Shown one piece after another: positions 8,198 through 17,314 of a stretch of DNA of 64,000 nucleotides. This DNA is from an uncultured Clostridia bacterium (GTDB taxonomy: Bacteria; Bacillota; Clostridia; TANB77; CAG-508), in the NCBI GenBank assembly GCA_948468225.1, contig CAOKHH010000002.1, forward strand, positions 124,001 to 188,000. The letters run 5' to 3'. Below the pieces are notes generated by a model, which worked only from the letters and a program-made list of their open reading frames with translations, was not told where the DNA came from and ran no database searches. How positions within the stretch are numbered: position 1 is the stretch's first letter; every line of letters begins with the position of its first letter. The position numbers and the translations under genes are program-made.

Positions 8198-9538
8198 TTA
8201 AGCCTCTACTTTTTCTTTTTGACTTTCTACTTTATTTTCTTCTATTTTTGTTTCTTTTTTATCTTCTGGCAAACATAAATTTAATATAATTCCAACTATT
8301 GCAGCTAAACTCATTCCAGATATTGAAACTGATAAATCTCCACTTGTAATAGCTATTGTTGCTCCACCTAGTCCTAAAACTAACATTGCAGATGCAACTA
8401 TTACATTTTTTGTTATTCCAAAATCTACTCTATTTTCTATTAAAACTTTTAAACCATTAACTGCAATAAATCCATATAGTAATAATGATACTCCACCTAA
8501 AACTCCATTTGGTATAGTAGCTATTATTGCTGTGAATTTAGAGAAGAATCCTAATATTATTGCCATTATTGCAGCAAGTCCAATTACCCATACAGATGCT
8601 ACTTTTGTCATGCCAACTACTGATGTGTTTTCTCCATATGTTGTATTAGCTGGTCCTCCTATAATTCCTGCTACAAATGTTGCAATACCATCTCCTAATA
8701 ATGTTTTATCTAATCCTGGATTTTTTAATAAATCTTTGTTTATTATAGCGCTTAATGCTGTATGATCTCCTATGTGTTCAGCCATTGTAACTAATGCTAT
8801 TGGTGCAATTGTTAATATTGCTCCAAAATTTGGTGTGTAGTGTACAAATGGTATTTTGAAATTTGGCACTCCAATAATTCCTGCTTCTGAAACAGTTGAA
8901 AAATCTATCATTCCTAATGCTATTGATACTAAATACCCACTAACTATACCAACTAAAAATGGTATTACTTTTAAGAATCCTTTTCCTTTAACTGCTACTA
9001 TTGCAGTTACTAAGAATGAAACTAATGCAACAACTACTGTTTTCCATTCTATTGCAGCTTCTCCTGCACTTAAACCTATTTGTCCTATTGCAGATGGCGC
9101 AAGACCTAAACCTATTATCATAATCATTGGTCCAATTACTATTGGTGGTAATAATTTATTTATCCAGTTTTTTCCTATTAGTCTAACTATTAGAGAAAAG
9201 GCAATGTAAATTAGTCCTACTACCATAATTCCTGTCATTGCTCCAGAAATCCCACCTTTTGCGTATGCCGCTACTAATGGTGCAATAAATGCAAATGAAC
9301 TTCCTAAATATACTGGTGATTTTCCTCTTGTACATAATATATAAATTAAAGTTCCTATACCTGAGCTTACTAGTGCAACTGGTATTGTTAATACCTCTTC
9401 TCCAGCTCCAGCATTTACTAAAATCGGAACTAATATTGTAGCTCCAAACATTGCAAACACATGTTGTAGTGCAAGTATTAGCCATTTTCCAATACTTGGT
9501 TTTTCGTTTACATCTAATAGCATTTTACTTTCTCCCAT
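8198..9538 (-). CDS. uraA: Uracil permease, NCS2 family
   Basis: 446 residues with about 14 membrane segments. The N-terminal LQHVFAMFGATILVP motif and the later GGPANTTYGENTSV segment are typical of nucleobase:cation symporters of the UraA/PyrP branch. It imports uracil with protons for pyrimidine salvage. The acidic/lysine-rich C-terminal tail is cytoplasmic. GGAGG precedes the ATG at 9538; an ATG five codons later is less well spaced. No pyr genes adjoin it and I saw no PyrR-type attenuator in the short leader. Xanthine specificity cannot be fully ruled out. Confidence 0.9.
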   Translation of the reverse strand: MGESKMLLDVNEKPSIGKWLILALQHVFAMFGATILVPILVNAGAGEEVLTIPVALVSSGIGTLIYILCTRGKSPVYLGSSFAFIAPLVAAYAKGGISGAMTGIMVVGLIYIAFSLIVRLIGKNWINKLLPPIVIGPMIMIIGLGLAPSAIGQIGLSAGEAAIEWKTVVVALVSFLVTAIVAVKGKGFLKVIPFLVGIVSGYLVSIALGMIDFSTVSEAGIIGVPNFKIPFVHYTPNFGAILTIAPIALVTMAEHIGDHTALSAIINKDLLKNPGLDKTLLGDGIATFVAGIIGGPANTTYGENTSVVGMTKVASVWVIGLAAIMAIILGFFSKFTAIIATIPNGVLGGVSLLLYGFIAVNGLKVLIENRVDFGITKNVIVASAMLVLGLGGATIAITSGDLSVSISGMSLAAIVGIILNLCLPEDKKETKIEENKVESQKEKVEA

Positions 9539-9625
9539 AAAAACCTCCTAAATTATTAAATATTATTGAGATTTTAACACCCTAGAAAATTCTACTACAT
9601 GTTTTTACAAATTGCAACAAAAATA

Positions 9626-12217
9626 TTATATATTATCTCTCCTTATTGTTTCTATTATGTTTTGCTTGTTTATTTTATTTAATGAAAATCTCATTATTGA
9701 CCAAACAAGTAAGAATACTGCTATTATTGATACTAAAATACCGTTTACTGGTATCTGATATGCAAATTCTACTCCTTGGCTCACTCCTTTAAATATTAAA
9801 TATGATAATCCTATTCCAATAGGTATTCCTATTAGCAAAGATTTTAATCCATAAAATACACTTTCTAATCTTATCATTTTATTAAATTCTTTTTTAGTCA
9901 TTCCAACAGACTTTAACATCGCAAATTCCTTTGATCTTAATTCCATAGATGTAGTTATTGTGTTAAATATATTAGTTATTCCAATTAGTGCTATTACAGC
10001 TATGAATCCATAAAGGAATATGGCAATTAGTAGATATAATGATTGAATAGTTCTCATAGCTTCATTAACATTTTCTATATTATATCCATTTTCATTGGCT
10101 AAATATGCGTCAATATCATCTTGTAATTTATCTGCATTGCTTGAATCTATGTACATAGTTATATAATCTCTTACACTTTCTTCATATTTATCCATAACTT
10201 CGTCACTTATAATTATCATTCCACCAGTACTATATAAGTTTTTCATACCCATTGGTCTATTAAATGTTATTGCACAAATTTCTATTTCTATATTAGCTTC
10301 CTTGCCATTACTTGAAAATATTTCTCCTTTAATAATATCTCCTTTTTTATTATCATATATATTCGTTTCAGATTTTTTTGCATTTCCTTTTCCATCATAT
10401 TTATATGTTACATAAGAATTTATTAATATTGCTTTATCTTTACACTCTTCATAATTTAATCCTAATTCTTTTATATACCTATTATATTCGTCTTTTCCTA
10501 CAGAAAAAACTGTAATATAGTTTTCTTCTGAATCACCTTGTATTAATTCCTCATGATCATTAGAATATTTCAAACTACTGGTTCTAATATCTAAATCTCT
10601 TTGTATTGTATATTTGTTAATATTCTCAAACCCTGATATTGTTTCTAGTTTTCCTAAAAGTCCTTCTATTTCTTTACTATTTCCCCTAACTGCAATATTA
10701 AAGTCCATTTCATTTGTGCTTATTTTTACTGTTTTAAATGCAAAATCTACAAAGCTAGAAGTTGCAATAAATACTGCTACGCAAACTACTATTGAAATAA
10801 CAGTAGTTCTATATTTCTTGTTATTTCTTTTTAAATTTTTATATGCTATATCTCCACCAATTCCAAAACAGTTTTTTACAAATTTTGGTGATTTTACTTT
10901 TTTAGTTTTAATTTTTATATCCGCACTTTCTCTTATAGCATCTATTGGAGTTATTTTGGATGCTCTTCTTGCACTGCTTCTTGCAGATAAAACACAAGTA
11001 ATTGCGCTTAACACTAAAGAAACTAATATTGCTATAAATGATATCTCATATATTAGTCCAAACTCTAATGAATCTTTTAATAGCATATTACATATATTTA
11101 TTAAAATAAATGACGCGATCATCCCTAAAGCTATTCCTAGTGGAATGCCTATTATTGCTAAGACAATGCTTTCGAAATAAACATTTTTCTTTATTTGTTT
11201 TGACGTAGCACCAACTGACGATAACATTCCATATTGTTTTACTTTTTCTGTAATTGATATTGCAAAACTATTTCTAATACAGAATACTGATGTTCCAATT
11301 ATTATAATTGTAACAATAATTGCAACACTATACATCATACTCATTAACGAATCTGAAAAATCAAGTGTTTCGTATCTTACTAAATATTCATTTCTTGAAC
11401 AATTATATTTAAGTATATCTGTGTCTTCAAGTTCTCCTCTTTCATAACTTTTTAGAGTTTGCTCACTTATTCCTAATATATTTGCTGTTGTTTCATAATG
11501 ATTTTTTAGCCCATCTTTATTATATCTTACATATATATTTGTATTTTCTGTAATATTGTTTTCATCTAAACAAGTAATTATTGTATATCCTGGTGCAGTA
11601 TATGGCTCTATTGATGGTCTTTCTATTATTCCAACTACTGTATAAGTATTGGTAAACTTTTCTTCTATGTGCTCTTTATACTCTTCATGTTCTCCATTAT
11701 AAGGATTATTTTGGTCCAATTTATATCCATTACTTATTCTATCTCCAATATTCAAAGTTAATGTATCTCCTAAGTTGTATTTAACCCTTGCATTTGTTTT
11801 TATATGACTTGAAATTACAATTTCATTTTCATTTTCTGGAAGTCTTCCATCTATTAAATTTATTCCCAAATTATCTAATGCATCTTTTGAAAATGCTTGC
11901 AAATATAAATATGGTTTATCTTCATTTTTGCTATTTTCTAAATAAGCATACCCTACACTTTGAGTCATATATGATTTTTCTACATTTCTATTGTTGGTAA
12001 TATATTTTATTTCATCTTTCGGTACATCATAAAATTCATAATGAAAATCTCCACTTGCTGTTTTTTCATATTCAATAAAACTTGCTCTAAAGCTAAATAC
12101 TAAACTAGATAGTGCAACAATTAATGCTGTTGCTAGTATTATTCCTATAATTGTAACAATAGTTCTTTTTTTATTTAATTTTAAATTTTTTATCGTTAAG
12201 GTTTGTAATATACTCAT
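9626..12217 (-). CDS. ABC transporter permease with two FtsX domains
   Basis: 863 residues. There is one membrane segment near residue 20, a large extracellular domain, three segments around 285-420, a second signal-like segment near 470, another outer domain, and three closing segments. The repeated layout (FtsX core twice, with SSVGATSKQIKK and KSVGMTKKEFNK loops) is that of large exporters or sensors of the Bce/macrolide-exporter type. With the ATPase upstream and the two-component genes it resembles peptide-antibiotic sensing and detoxification modules, although the 10-segment BceB layout is not exact. It starts 220 bases after the ATPase, across a palindromic element. Confidence 0.85.
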   Translation of the reverse strand: MSILQTLTIKNLKLNKKRTIVTIIGIILATALIVALSSLVFSFRASFIEYEKTASGDFHYEFYDVPKDEIKYITNNRNVEKSYMTQSVGYAYLENSKNEDKPYLYLQAFSKDALDNLGINLIDGRLPENENEIVISSHIKTNARVKYNLGDTLTLNIGDRISNGYKLDQNNPYNGEHEEYKEHIEEKFTNTYTVVGIIERPSIEPYTAPGYTIITCLDENNITENTNIYVRYNKDGLKNHYETTANILGISEQTLKSYERGELEDTDILKYNCSRNEYLVRYETLDFSDSLMSMMYSVAIIVTIIIIGTSVFCIRNSFAISITEKVKQYGMLSSVGATSKQIKKNVYFESIVLAIIGIPLGIALGMIASFILINICNMLLKDSLEFGLIYEISFIAILVSLVLSAITCVLSARSSARRASKITPIDAIRESADIKIKTKKVKSPKFVKNCFGIGGDIAYKNLKRNNKKYRTTVISIVVCVAVFIATSSFVDFAFKTVKISTNEMDFNIAVRGNSKEIEGLLGKLETISGFENINKYTIQRDLDIRTSSLKYSNDHEELIQGDSEENYITVFSVGKDEYNRYIKELGLNYEECKDKAILINSYVTYKYDGKGNAKKSETNIYDNKKGDIIKGEIFSSNGKEANIEIEICAITFNRPMGMKNLYSTGGMIIISDEVMDKYEESVRDYITMYIDSSNADKLQDDIDAYLANENGYNIENVNEAMRTIQSLYLLIAIFLYGFIAVIALIGITNIFNTITTSMELRSKEFAMLKSVGMTKKEFNKMIRLESVFYGLKSLLIGIPIGIGLSYLIFKGVSQGVEFAYQIPVNGILVSIIAVFLLVWSIMRFSLNKINKQNIIETIRRDNI

Positions 12218-12265
12218 TTTTCACACTCCCATATAATTGTGTTATATTAAATAGAAAATATAATT

Positions 12266-12417
12266 AAAAAATAAAATTATGAATGCAAATGGAAAAATTT
12301 TAGAAATTTTTATGCAGATTTTATGGAAAGAGTTCAAGCTTGCCTTGGAAGGGTGCCATAAAATCAAATTAGAATTTCTCAAATTTTGTAATGTAGCCGA
12401 AGAATTTTATTTTTTAC
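12266..12417. repeat. Inverted-repeat element between the ATPase and permease genes
   Basis: TAAAAAATAAAATT at the left is repeated as its exact complement at the right. Inside, GATTTTATGG and CCATAAAATC form a second perfect stem. A plus-strand open frame of 53 codons (ATG at 12279, stop at 12440) runs through it without a ribosome site. It could be a small mobile repeat or a structured RNA; I see no second copy in the window. Confidence 0.5.
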
Positions 12418-12436
12418 TATATTTTCGTATTTTAGG

Positions 12437-13105
12437 TTAATTTATAATACGTCCGTCTTCGATTCTAACAATTCTATCTGCCAATTTTGCTATTTCTAAA
12501 TCGTGTGTAATCATTATTATAGTTTGATTAAATTTTTTGTTAGACATTTTTAATAACTCAACAATTTCATCACTTGCTTTAGAATCCAAGTTTCCAGTTG
12601 GCTCATCTGCTAAAACTATTGCTGGATTATTCATTAAAGCTCTTCCTATTGAAACTCTTTGTTGTTGCCCACCAGATAATTGGTTTGGCAAATGTGTTTT
12701 TCTATTTTCTAAACCTAATGTTGTTAATAATTCCTTTAGTCTATCTTCATTTACTTTTCTTCCATCTAAATCACAAGGCAAAGTTATATTTTCTTCTACA
12801 TTAAGTATTGGTAATAGATTATAAAACTGATATATTAAACCTATTTGTCTTCTTCTAAATATTGCAAGTTTATCATTATTTAATGAATATATATCTTTTC
12901 CTTCTATAAACACTTTTCCTGAAGTTGGTCTATCTACTCCACCTAATAAATGCAATAAGGTAGATTTACCGCTTCCAGAGCTTCCTACAATGCTAACAAA
13001 CTCTCCTTTGTTAACTGAAAAAGACATGTTGTTTACAGCAATAACTTCGTTTTCTCCTTTTCCATATTTTTTAGTTAAATTTTCTACTCTTAGAATTTCT
13101 TCCAT
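12437..13105 (-). CDS. ABC transporter ATP-binding protein (LolD/MacB type)
   Basis: 222 residues. Walker A is GSSGSGKST near residue 38, the Q-loop region is YQFYNLLP, the signature LSGGQQQR lies near 143, and Walker B IVLADEPTGNLD near 160. This ATPase family powers FtsX-type permeases such as the one that follows. AAGGAGG precedes the ATG. A weak terminator and two palindromes separate it from the histidine kinase gene upstream, so it may have its own promoter while still being controlled by the two-component pair. Confidence 0.92.
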   Translation of the reverse strand: MEEILRVENLTKKYGKGENEVIAVNNMSFSVNKGEFVSIVGSSGSGKSTLLHLLGGVDRPTSGKVFIEGKDIYSLNNDKLAIFRRRQIGLIYQFYNLLPILNVEENITLPCDLDGRKVNEDRLKELLTTLGLENRKTHLPNQLSGGQQQRVSIGRALMNNPAIVLADEPTGNLDSKASDEIVELLKMSNKKFNQTIIMITHDLEIAKLADRIVRIEDGRIIN

Positions 13106-13124
13106 TGTTTTTTCCTCCTTTTTA

Positions 13125-13152
13125 GGTATTCCCTTAGAACTGTGCCCCTACG
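13125..13152 (-). repeat. Interspersed palindrome remnant, TGTAGGG family
   Basis: GGTATTCC..., ending GCCCCTAC; resembles the long copy near 30880-30933. Tandem with the next copy. Confidence 0.5.
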
Positions 13153-13160
13153 ATTACAAC

Positions 13161-13188
13161 GGAACGACGAGGGCGTCGTTCCCTACAA
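13161..13188 (-). repeat. Interspersed palindrome, TGTAGGG family
   Basis: GGAACGACG/CGTCGTTCC stem followed by CTACA. Same stem sequence as the copies near 27296 and 30834. Confidence 0.8.
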
Positions 13189-13228
13189 TATTATTATAAA
13201 AATTAAAAGTGACAGTTTTGTGACTATT

Positions 13229-13260
13229 AAAAAAAACAGCAAAAAAATTTGCTATTTTTT
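13229..13260 (-). terminator. Probable terminator after the histidine kinase gene
   Basis: AGCAAA/TTTGCT stem flanked by A and T runs. On minus it ends in eight T. Confidence 0.5.
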
Positions 13261-13262
13261 TA

Positions 13263-14489
13263 TTACATATTTATTTTCATATATTTTACAATAAATTTTG
13301 TTCCAATTCCAACTTCACTCTCTACTGTTATATATCCATTTTGCTTTTCTATAATATCTTTTGCAAGTGATAAACCTATTCCGATGCTAGATTCTGAAGA
13401 ATTGCTAGCTTTATAGAATCTTTCAAATATATGCTTTATATCCTTTTTATTTATACCTTGTCCATCATCTATTATTTCTATTTTACAATAAATATCATTT
13501 TCACTGATGTCTACTATTACCTTTGAGTTTGCATGTTCTATTGCATTTTTTATAATATTTTGTATAGCTTCTTTATTCCAATTATAATCTCCATTAATAT
13601 AAACATCTTTTTTTCCTTGTATACTTAACTCTACATTTTTTACTTCTGCCATTATTTCCAAATTATTTTTTATTTCATAAAGCATATTATAAAGATTTAC
13701 TTTCTCTTGTAAAAATTCCACAACACCTGCATCTAACCTAGATAATTGTAAAAGTGCAATTACTAAAAAATTCATATCTTTTATTTGTTTTGATATTTCT
13801 TTTAGGAAATCTTTTCTTGTGTCATTATCCATGTTTTCGCTTTCGTTTAAATTGTCTAATAGAATTGATATTGATGTTAATGGTGTTTTTAGTTGGTGTG
13901 ATATATCTGACACAGACGCAGATAGTGCTTCTCTTGAAGCAACTGAATTATCGGCAGTTTCCTTTAACATTACTGTTATTTTATATAACTCATTTTTTAA
14001 ACTGTTTAATTCATCTTCTGAATTTTCTTCTATATCTAATGAATATTCTTTATTTGATAATTTTTGAATATACCTAGTTAATTTTTCTATTCTTGCTTGT
14101 CTATGTTTTAAATAACATATGAATACTAGAATAATCAATAAATCTGCTACAACTAATATAATGCAGTTTGTTATTATTATATTTCTTTCTTGGTTTCTCG
14201 TAGAAAGTACGCTTATAGAATCTTCTTGTATTCCATATCTCTTAAGTACTTCTCTTCCTTGTTCTGAAACTTGTGTATTATTTAGAATATGTATTATTTT
14301 CTCATCGTCTATGTTAGGATATTCATTTTGTATTACACCTATTATACTTGCTATCGTATTATTAACATTGTTTCTATATTGCTCTACTTGCTTTTTAGTT
14401 GATATTAGAAGTATTGTGGTAAACGTTATTGTTATAACAATAAAAGAAAAAAATAATTTTTTTATCTCTTTATTTTTTAATAGATTCAT
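13263..14489 (-). CDS. Sensor histidine kinase
   Basis: 408 residues. Membrane segments near 12-30 and 105-125 enclose a small outer domain. These are followed by a HAMP-like linker, the H-box SHQLKTPLTS near residue 195, N-box NIIKNAIEHA, G1 DDGQGI and G2 SSIGIGLSLAK. It autophosphorylates on the H-box His and passes phosphate to the regulator encoded just upstream; their stop and start overlap as TAATG. Together with the ABC genes downstream it probably senses a cell-envelope-active compound, which is an inference from gene order. Confidence 0.92.
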   Translation of the reverse strand: MNLLKNKEIKKLFFSFIVITITFTTILLISTKKQVEQYRNNVNNTIASIIGVIQNEYPNIDDEKIIHILNNTQVSEQGREVLKRYGIQEDSISVLSTRNQERNIIITNCIILVVADLLIILVFICYLKHRQARIEKLTRYIQKLSNKEYSLDIEENSEDELNSLKNELYKITVMLKETADNSVASREALSASVSDISHQLKTPLTSISILLDNLNESENMDNDTRKDFLKEISKQIKDMNFLVIALLQLSRLDAGVVEFLQEKVNLYNMLYEIKNNLEIMAEVKNVELSIQGKKDVYINGDYNWNKEAIQNIIKNAIEHANSKVIVDISENDIYCKIEIIDDGQGINKKDIKHIFERFYKASNSSESSIGIGLSLAKDIIEKQNGYITVESEVGIGTKFIVKYMKINM

Positions 14490-15154
14490 TATTCCTCCGC
14501 CCTATACCCTAGTCCTCTTACTGTTTTTATTATGTTCCCATCTTTGTCTCCTATTTTTTCTCTTATTCTTTTTATATATACAGTTAAGGTATTATCTTCT
14601 ACAAAATTTCCAGCTATATCCCAAATGTCGTTTAGTATTTTTTCTCTTGTTACTAGCTTTCCTATGTTAGAAAATAAATTTACTAGTATTTTGTATTCTA
14701 ATTTTGTTAATTCTATTTTCTGATTTCCATTAAATACTTTTCCGCTATTTGTGTCTATTTTTATATCTCCACATATCAAGCAATTATTTTGTTTGTTATT
14801 TCTTCTTAGTACGTTATTTATTCTAGATATTAGTTCTCTGTTTCTAAATGGTTTTATAATGTAATCGTCTGCACCTATATCAAAACCTTGCACTACGTCT
14901 TTTTCATCATCTTTTGCTGTTAGAAAGATTACTGGTGTTTCTGTTTTATTTTTAATATATTTGCATAATTCAAATCCACTTCCATCAGGCAAAGCAATAT
15001 CTAATAAGATTAAATCAAATTTTTCTGTATCTAGTAGTCTTAATGCTTCTATTTTTGTCTTTGCTATACTACATTCAAATTGTTCTTCTTTTAAAAGATA
15101 TGATAATCCTAATAATATCGATTGGTTATCCTCTACTAATAGAATTTTATTCAT
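14489..15154 (-). CDS. OmpR-family response regulator
   Basis: 221 residues. The receiver domain has the acidic pair near EDN at the start, the phosphoacceptor Asp in LILLDIALPDGSG, Thr in FLTAKDDE and Lys in IIKPF. The C-terminal winged helix ends in VRGLGYRAEE. The ATG at 15154 is preferred because AAGGAG is 8 bases upstream; the ATG two codons earlier is too close. It is first in the operon with the kinase. Confidence 0.92.
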   Translation of the reverse strand: MNKILLVEDNQSILLGLSYLLKEEQFECSIAKTKIEALRLLDTEKFDLILLDIALPDGSGFELCKYIKNKTETPVIFLTAKDDEKDVVQGFDIGADDYIIKPFRNRELISRINNVLRRNNKQNNCLICGDIKIDTNSGKVFNGNQKIELTKLEYKILVNLFSNIGKLVTREKILNDIWDIAGNFVEDNTLTVYIKRIREKIGDKDGNIIKTVRGLGYRAEE

Positions 15155-15190
15155 TGACATTGCTCCTTTTTTAGGGTATTCCTTTAGGGA

Positions 15191-15218
15191 CGGGCAGACA
15201 CAAGGCCTGCCCCTACAA
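15191..15218 (-). repeat. Interspersed palindrome, TGTAGGG family
   Basis: GGGCAGAC...GGCCTGCCC then CTACA, between the MATE fusion and the regulator gene. Confidence 0.7.
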
Positions 15219-15233
15219 ATAATTATTCATTAC

Positions 15234-15260
15234 CAGAATGACGTTGGTCTGTTCCCTACA
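15234..15260 (-). repeat. Interspersed palindrome, TGTAGGG family
   Basis: CAGAATGACGTTGGTCTG core ending CCCTACA; imperfect stem. Follows the previous copy by 15 bases. Confidence 0.55.
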
Positions 15261-15264
15261 GTTA

Positions 15265-17250
15265 TTATTGTTCTTTTACAATCTCACAAATTAGATCTGC
15301 TGCCTTTTCTACTCCTAGGTAATCGCTGTTTATGCATATATCATAATTTTCGCTATTATTCCAGTCTCTTTCCGTGTAATGTTTATAATGGTTTGCTCTT
15401 AATTTATTTATTTTTTTGATTTCCTTTTCTGCATTTGTTTTATTTATTCCATAAATTTCAGTAACTCTCTTTATTTTATTTTCCATATTGCTATAAATAA
15501 ATACTTTTAATACATCTTTTCTTGTGCTTAATGTAAAGTCTGCACATCTTCCTATAATTACACAAGATTCTTTATTAGCAATTTCTTTTACTAATTCTGC
15601 TTCTTTTATAAACAATTCATCTGCATTACTTAAACTTGAATAATAGCCACTGTTTAAGCTATCTAAGGTATCTCTCTTTTGCTCGTTACTTTCTATGTAC
15701 TCTTCTGATAATCCAGTTTGTTCTGATAATTTTCCTATAAATTCTTTATCGTAAAATTTAATTCCTAATTTATTTGCAACAAGTCTACCTATATATCTTC
15801 CTCCTGAACCATACTCTCTTGATATCGTAATAACTATGTGTTTATCTATTTTTTGGTCTGTACTAGTATCATCTGGTAAAGCTTCACTTTTATATGTTAC
15901 TTTTCCTAAATGTTTTACTTCAAGTGCAAGTAAAATAACTGCTAATACAAATGCTATTCCATCTGCAACTGGTCCTGCATAAAGCACACCCATAAGTCCA
16001 AAAATACTACTTAAAATTATCATTGCTGGAATTAAAAATGCAATTTGTCTTGATAATGATAATATTGCACTTTTAATACTCTTTCCAATTGCTTGGAAGA
16101 AAATCCCCGCTGGAATTTGTATTCCATTACAAATACATAACAATAAATATGTTCTAAAAGTTAAACATGCATATTCCATATATAGCGCATCACCATCACC
16201 AAATATAGAAATTAATTTATCTGGTATTGTTTGGAATAATATAAATGCAATTGTACTAATTAACACGCTTGTTCTTAAAACTATTTTTAAAGTTTCTTTA
16301 ACTCTATCAAATTTTCTTGCCCCATAATTATAACCAAATATAGGTTGTGATCCAACTGTAATTCCTATAATTATACTATTTAAAATTTGGCTAACTTTCA
16401 TAACAATACCTAATACTGTAATTGGTATTTCTGGTCCAAATTTTGATTCTGCTCCATATTTTCCTAACAAATTATTTTCAACAGCCATTACAAATACGAA
16501 ACTCATTTGTGTAATAAAACTGCTAACTCCTAATGTTACTACCTTTCTTGCTACATTAAATTTTATTTTAAACATTTCTTTATTTATGTCTATTGATTTG
16601 AATTTTCTAATGTAAGATATATTTAATACAAATGTAACAAACTGACTAAATATAGTTGCAATCGCTGCACCTTCTACTCCCATTTTAAATACAAAAATCA
16701 ATATTGGATCTAATATAATATTTAAAACTGCACCTGTAACCATTGATGTCATTGAAAACTTAGGACTACCATCTGCTCTTATAATAGAATTTAAAGTAGT
16801 TCCTATTATCATAAAAGGCAACCCTATTGCTATAATTTTCCCATAATTTGTTGCATAATCTCTTAATGCATCTGTACATCCAAATACATTTAAAAGTTGT
16901 GGTAAAAATATTAGTGTAATTGCAGTAAAAACAATTGCAATTATACAAGATAATGCAATACCATTACCCACACCTTTTGTTGCTTCATCTTTCTTCTTTT
17001 CTCCTAACTTTAAACTTAAATATGCAGATGCTCCATCTCCTAACATTAAAGCAAATGCTAATGCCACCATAGTTAATGGAAATACTATATTTGTAGCTCC
17101 ATTTCCTAAATAACCAACTCCTTGCCCAATAAATATTTGATCTACAATATTGTATAATGAGTTTACAAGCATTGATATTATGCAAGGGATTGAAAATCTT
17201 CTAATCAATTTACCTATTTTTTCTGTTTCTAATATATTTTCCTTTTCCAT
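15265..17250 (-). CDS. MATE-family transporter fused to a cytidylate-kinase-like domain
   Basis: 661 residues. About 1-450 is a complete MATE transporter with 12 membrane segments and the usual N-terminal helix IPCIISMLVNSLYNIVDQIF. About 475-661 is a soluble domain of the cytidylate-kinase-like family (ISREYGSGGRYIG phosphate loop, then FYDKEF, and IGRCADF). MATE proteins export drugs or metabolites using ion gradients; the kinase-like domain binds nucleotide, substrate unknown. No stop or frameshift separates the two, so it is a genuine single open frame. AAGGAG precedes the ATG. The fusion suggests that transport is coupled to or controlled by a nucleotide, which is inference. Confidence 0.88.
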   Translation of the reverse strand: MEKENILETEKIGKLIRRFSIPCIISMLVNSLYNIVDQIFIGQGVGYLGNGATNIVFPLTMVALAFALMLGDGASAYLSLKLGEKKKDEATKGVGNGIALSCIIAIVFTAITLIFLPQLLNVFGCTDALRDYATNYGKIIAIGLPFMIIGTTLNSIIRADGSPKFSMTSMVTGAVLNIILDPILIFVFKMGVEGAAIATIFSQFVTFVLNISYIRKFKSIDINKEMFKIKFNVARKVVTLGVSSFITQMSFVFVMAVENNLLGKYGAESKFGPEIPITVLGIVMKVSQILNSIIIGITVGSQPIFGYNYGARKFDRVKETLKIVLRTSVLISTIAFILFQTIPDKLISIFGDGDALYMEYACLTFRTYLLLCICNGIQIPAGIFFQAIGKSIKSAILSLSRQIAFLIPAMIILSSIFGLMGVLYAGPVADGIAFVLAVILLALEVKHLGKVTYKSEALPDDTSTDQKIDKHIVITISREYGSGGRYIGRLVANKLGIKFYDKEFIGKLSEQTGLSEEYIESNEQKRDTLDSLNSGYYSSLSNADELFIKEAELVKEIANKESCVIIGRCADFTLSTRKDVLKVFIYSNMENKIKRVTEIYGINKTNAEKEIKKINKLRANHYKHYTERDWNNSENYDICINSDYLGVEKAADLICEIVKEQ

Positions 17251-17263
17251 TTCTTTCTCCTTA

Positions 17264-17286
17264 TAAAAAGGCGCAAAATTGCGCCC
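17264..17286 (-). terminator. Intrinsic terminator after the ABC-2 permease
   Basis: GGCGCAA/TTGCGCC stem with a 2-base centre, then TTTTTAT on minus. Confidence 0.85.
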
Positions 17287-17314
17287 ATTCGTTCTAATAT
17301 TTTTGTAAAATTTA

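Noticed and set aside
8856-9209. Long plus-strand open frames opposite the uracil permease, the ABC permease (10614-11180), the kinase (14119-14670) and the DUF368 gene (28112-28570)
   Set aside because: They mirror AT-rich membrane-protein genes, have Ile/Leu/Pro-rich low-complexity translations, lack ribosome sites and show no family motifs.
12279-12440. A real small protein gene of 53 codons
   Set aside because: No ribosome site, it lies inside an inverted repeat, and no promoter is evident; listed only as part of the repeat element.
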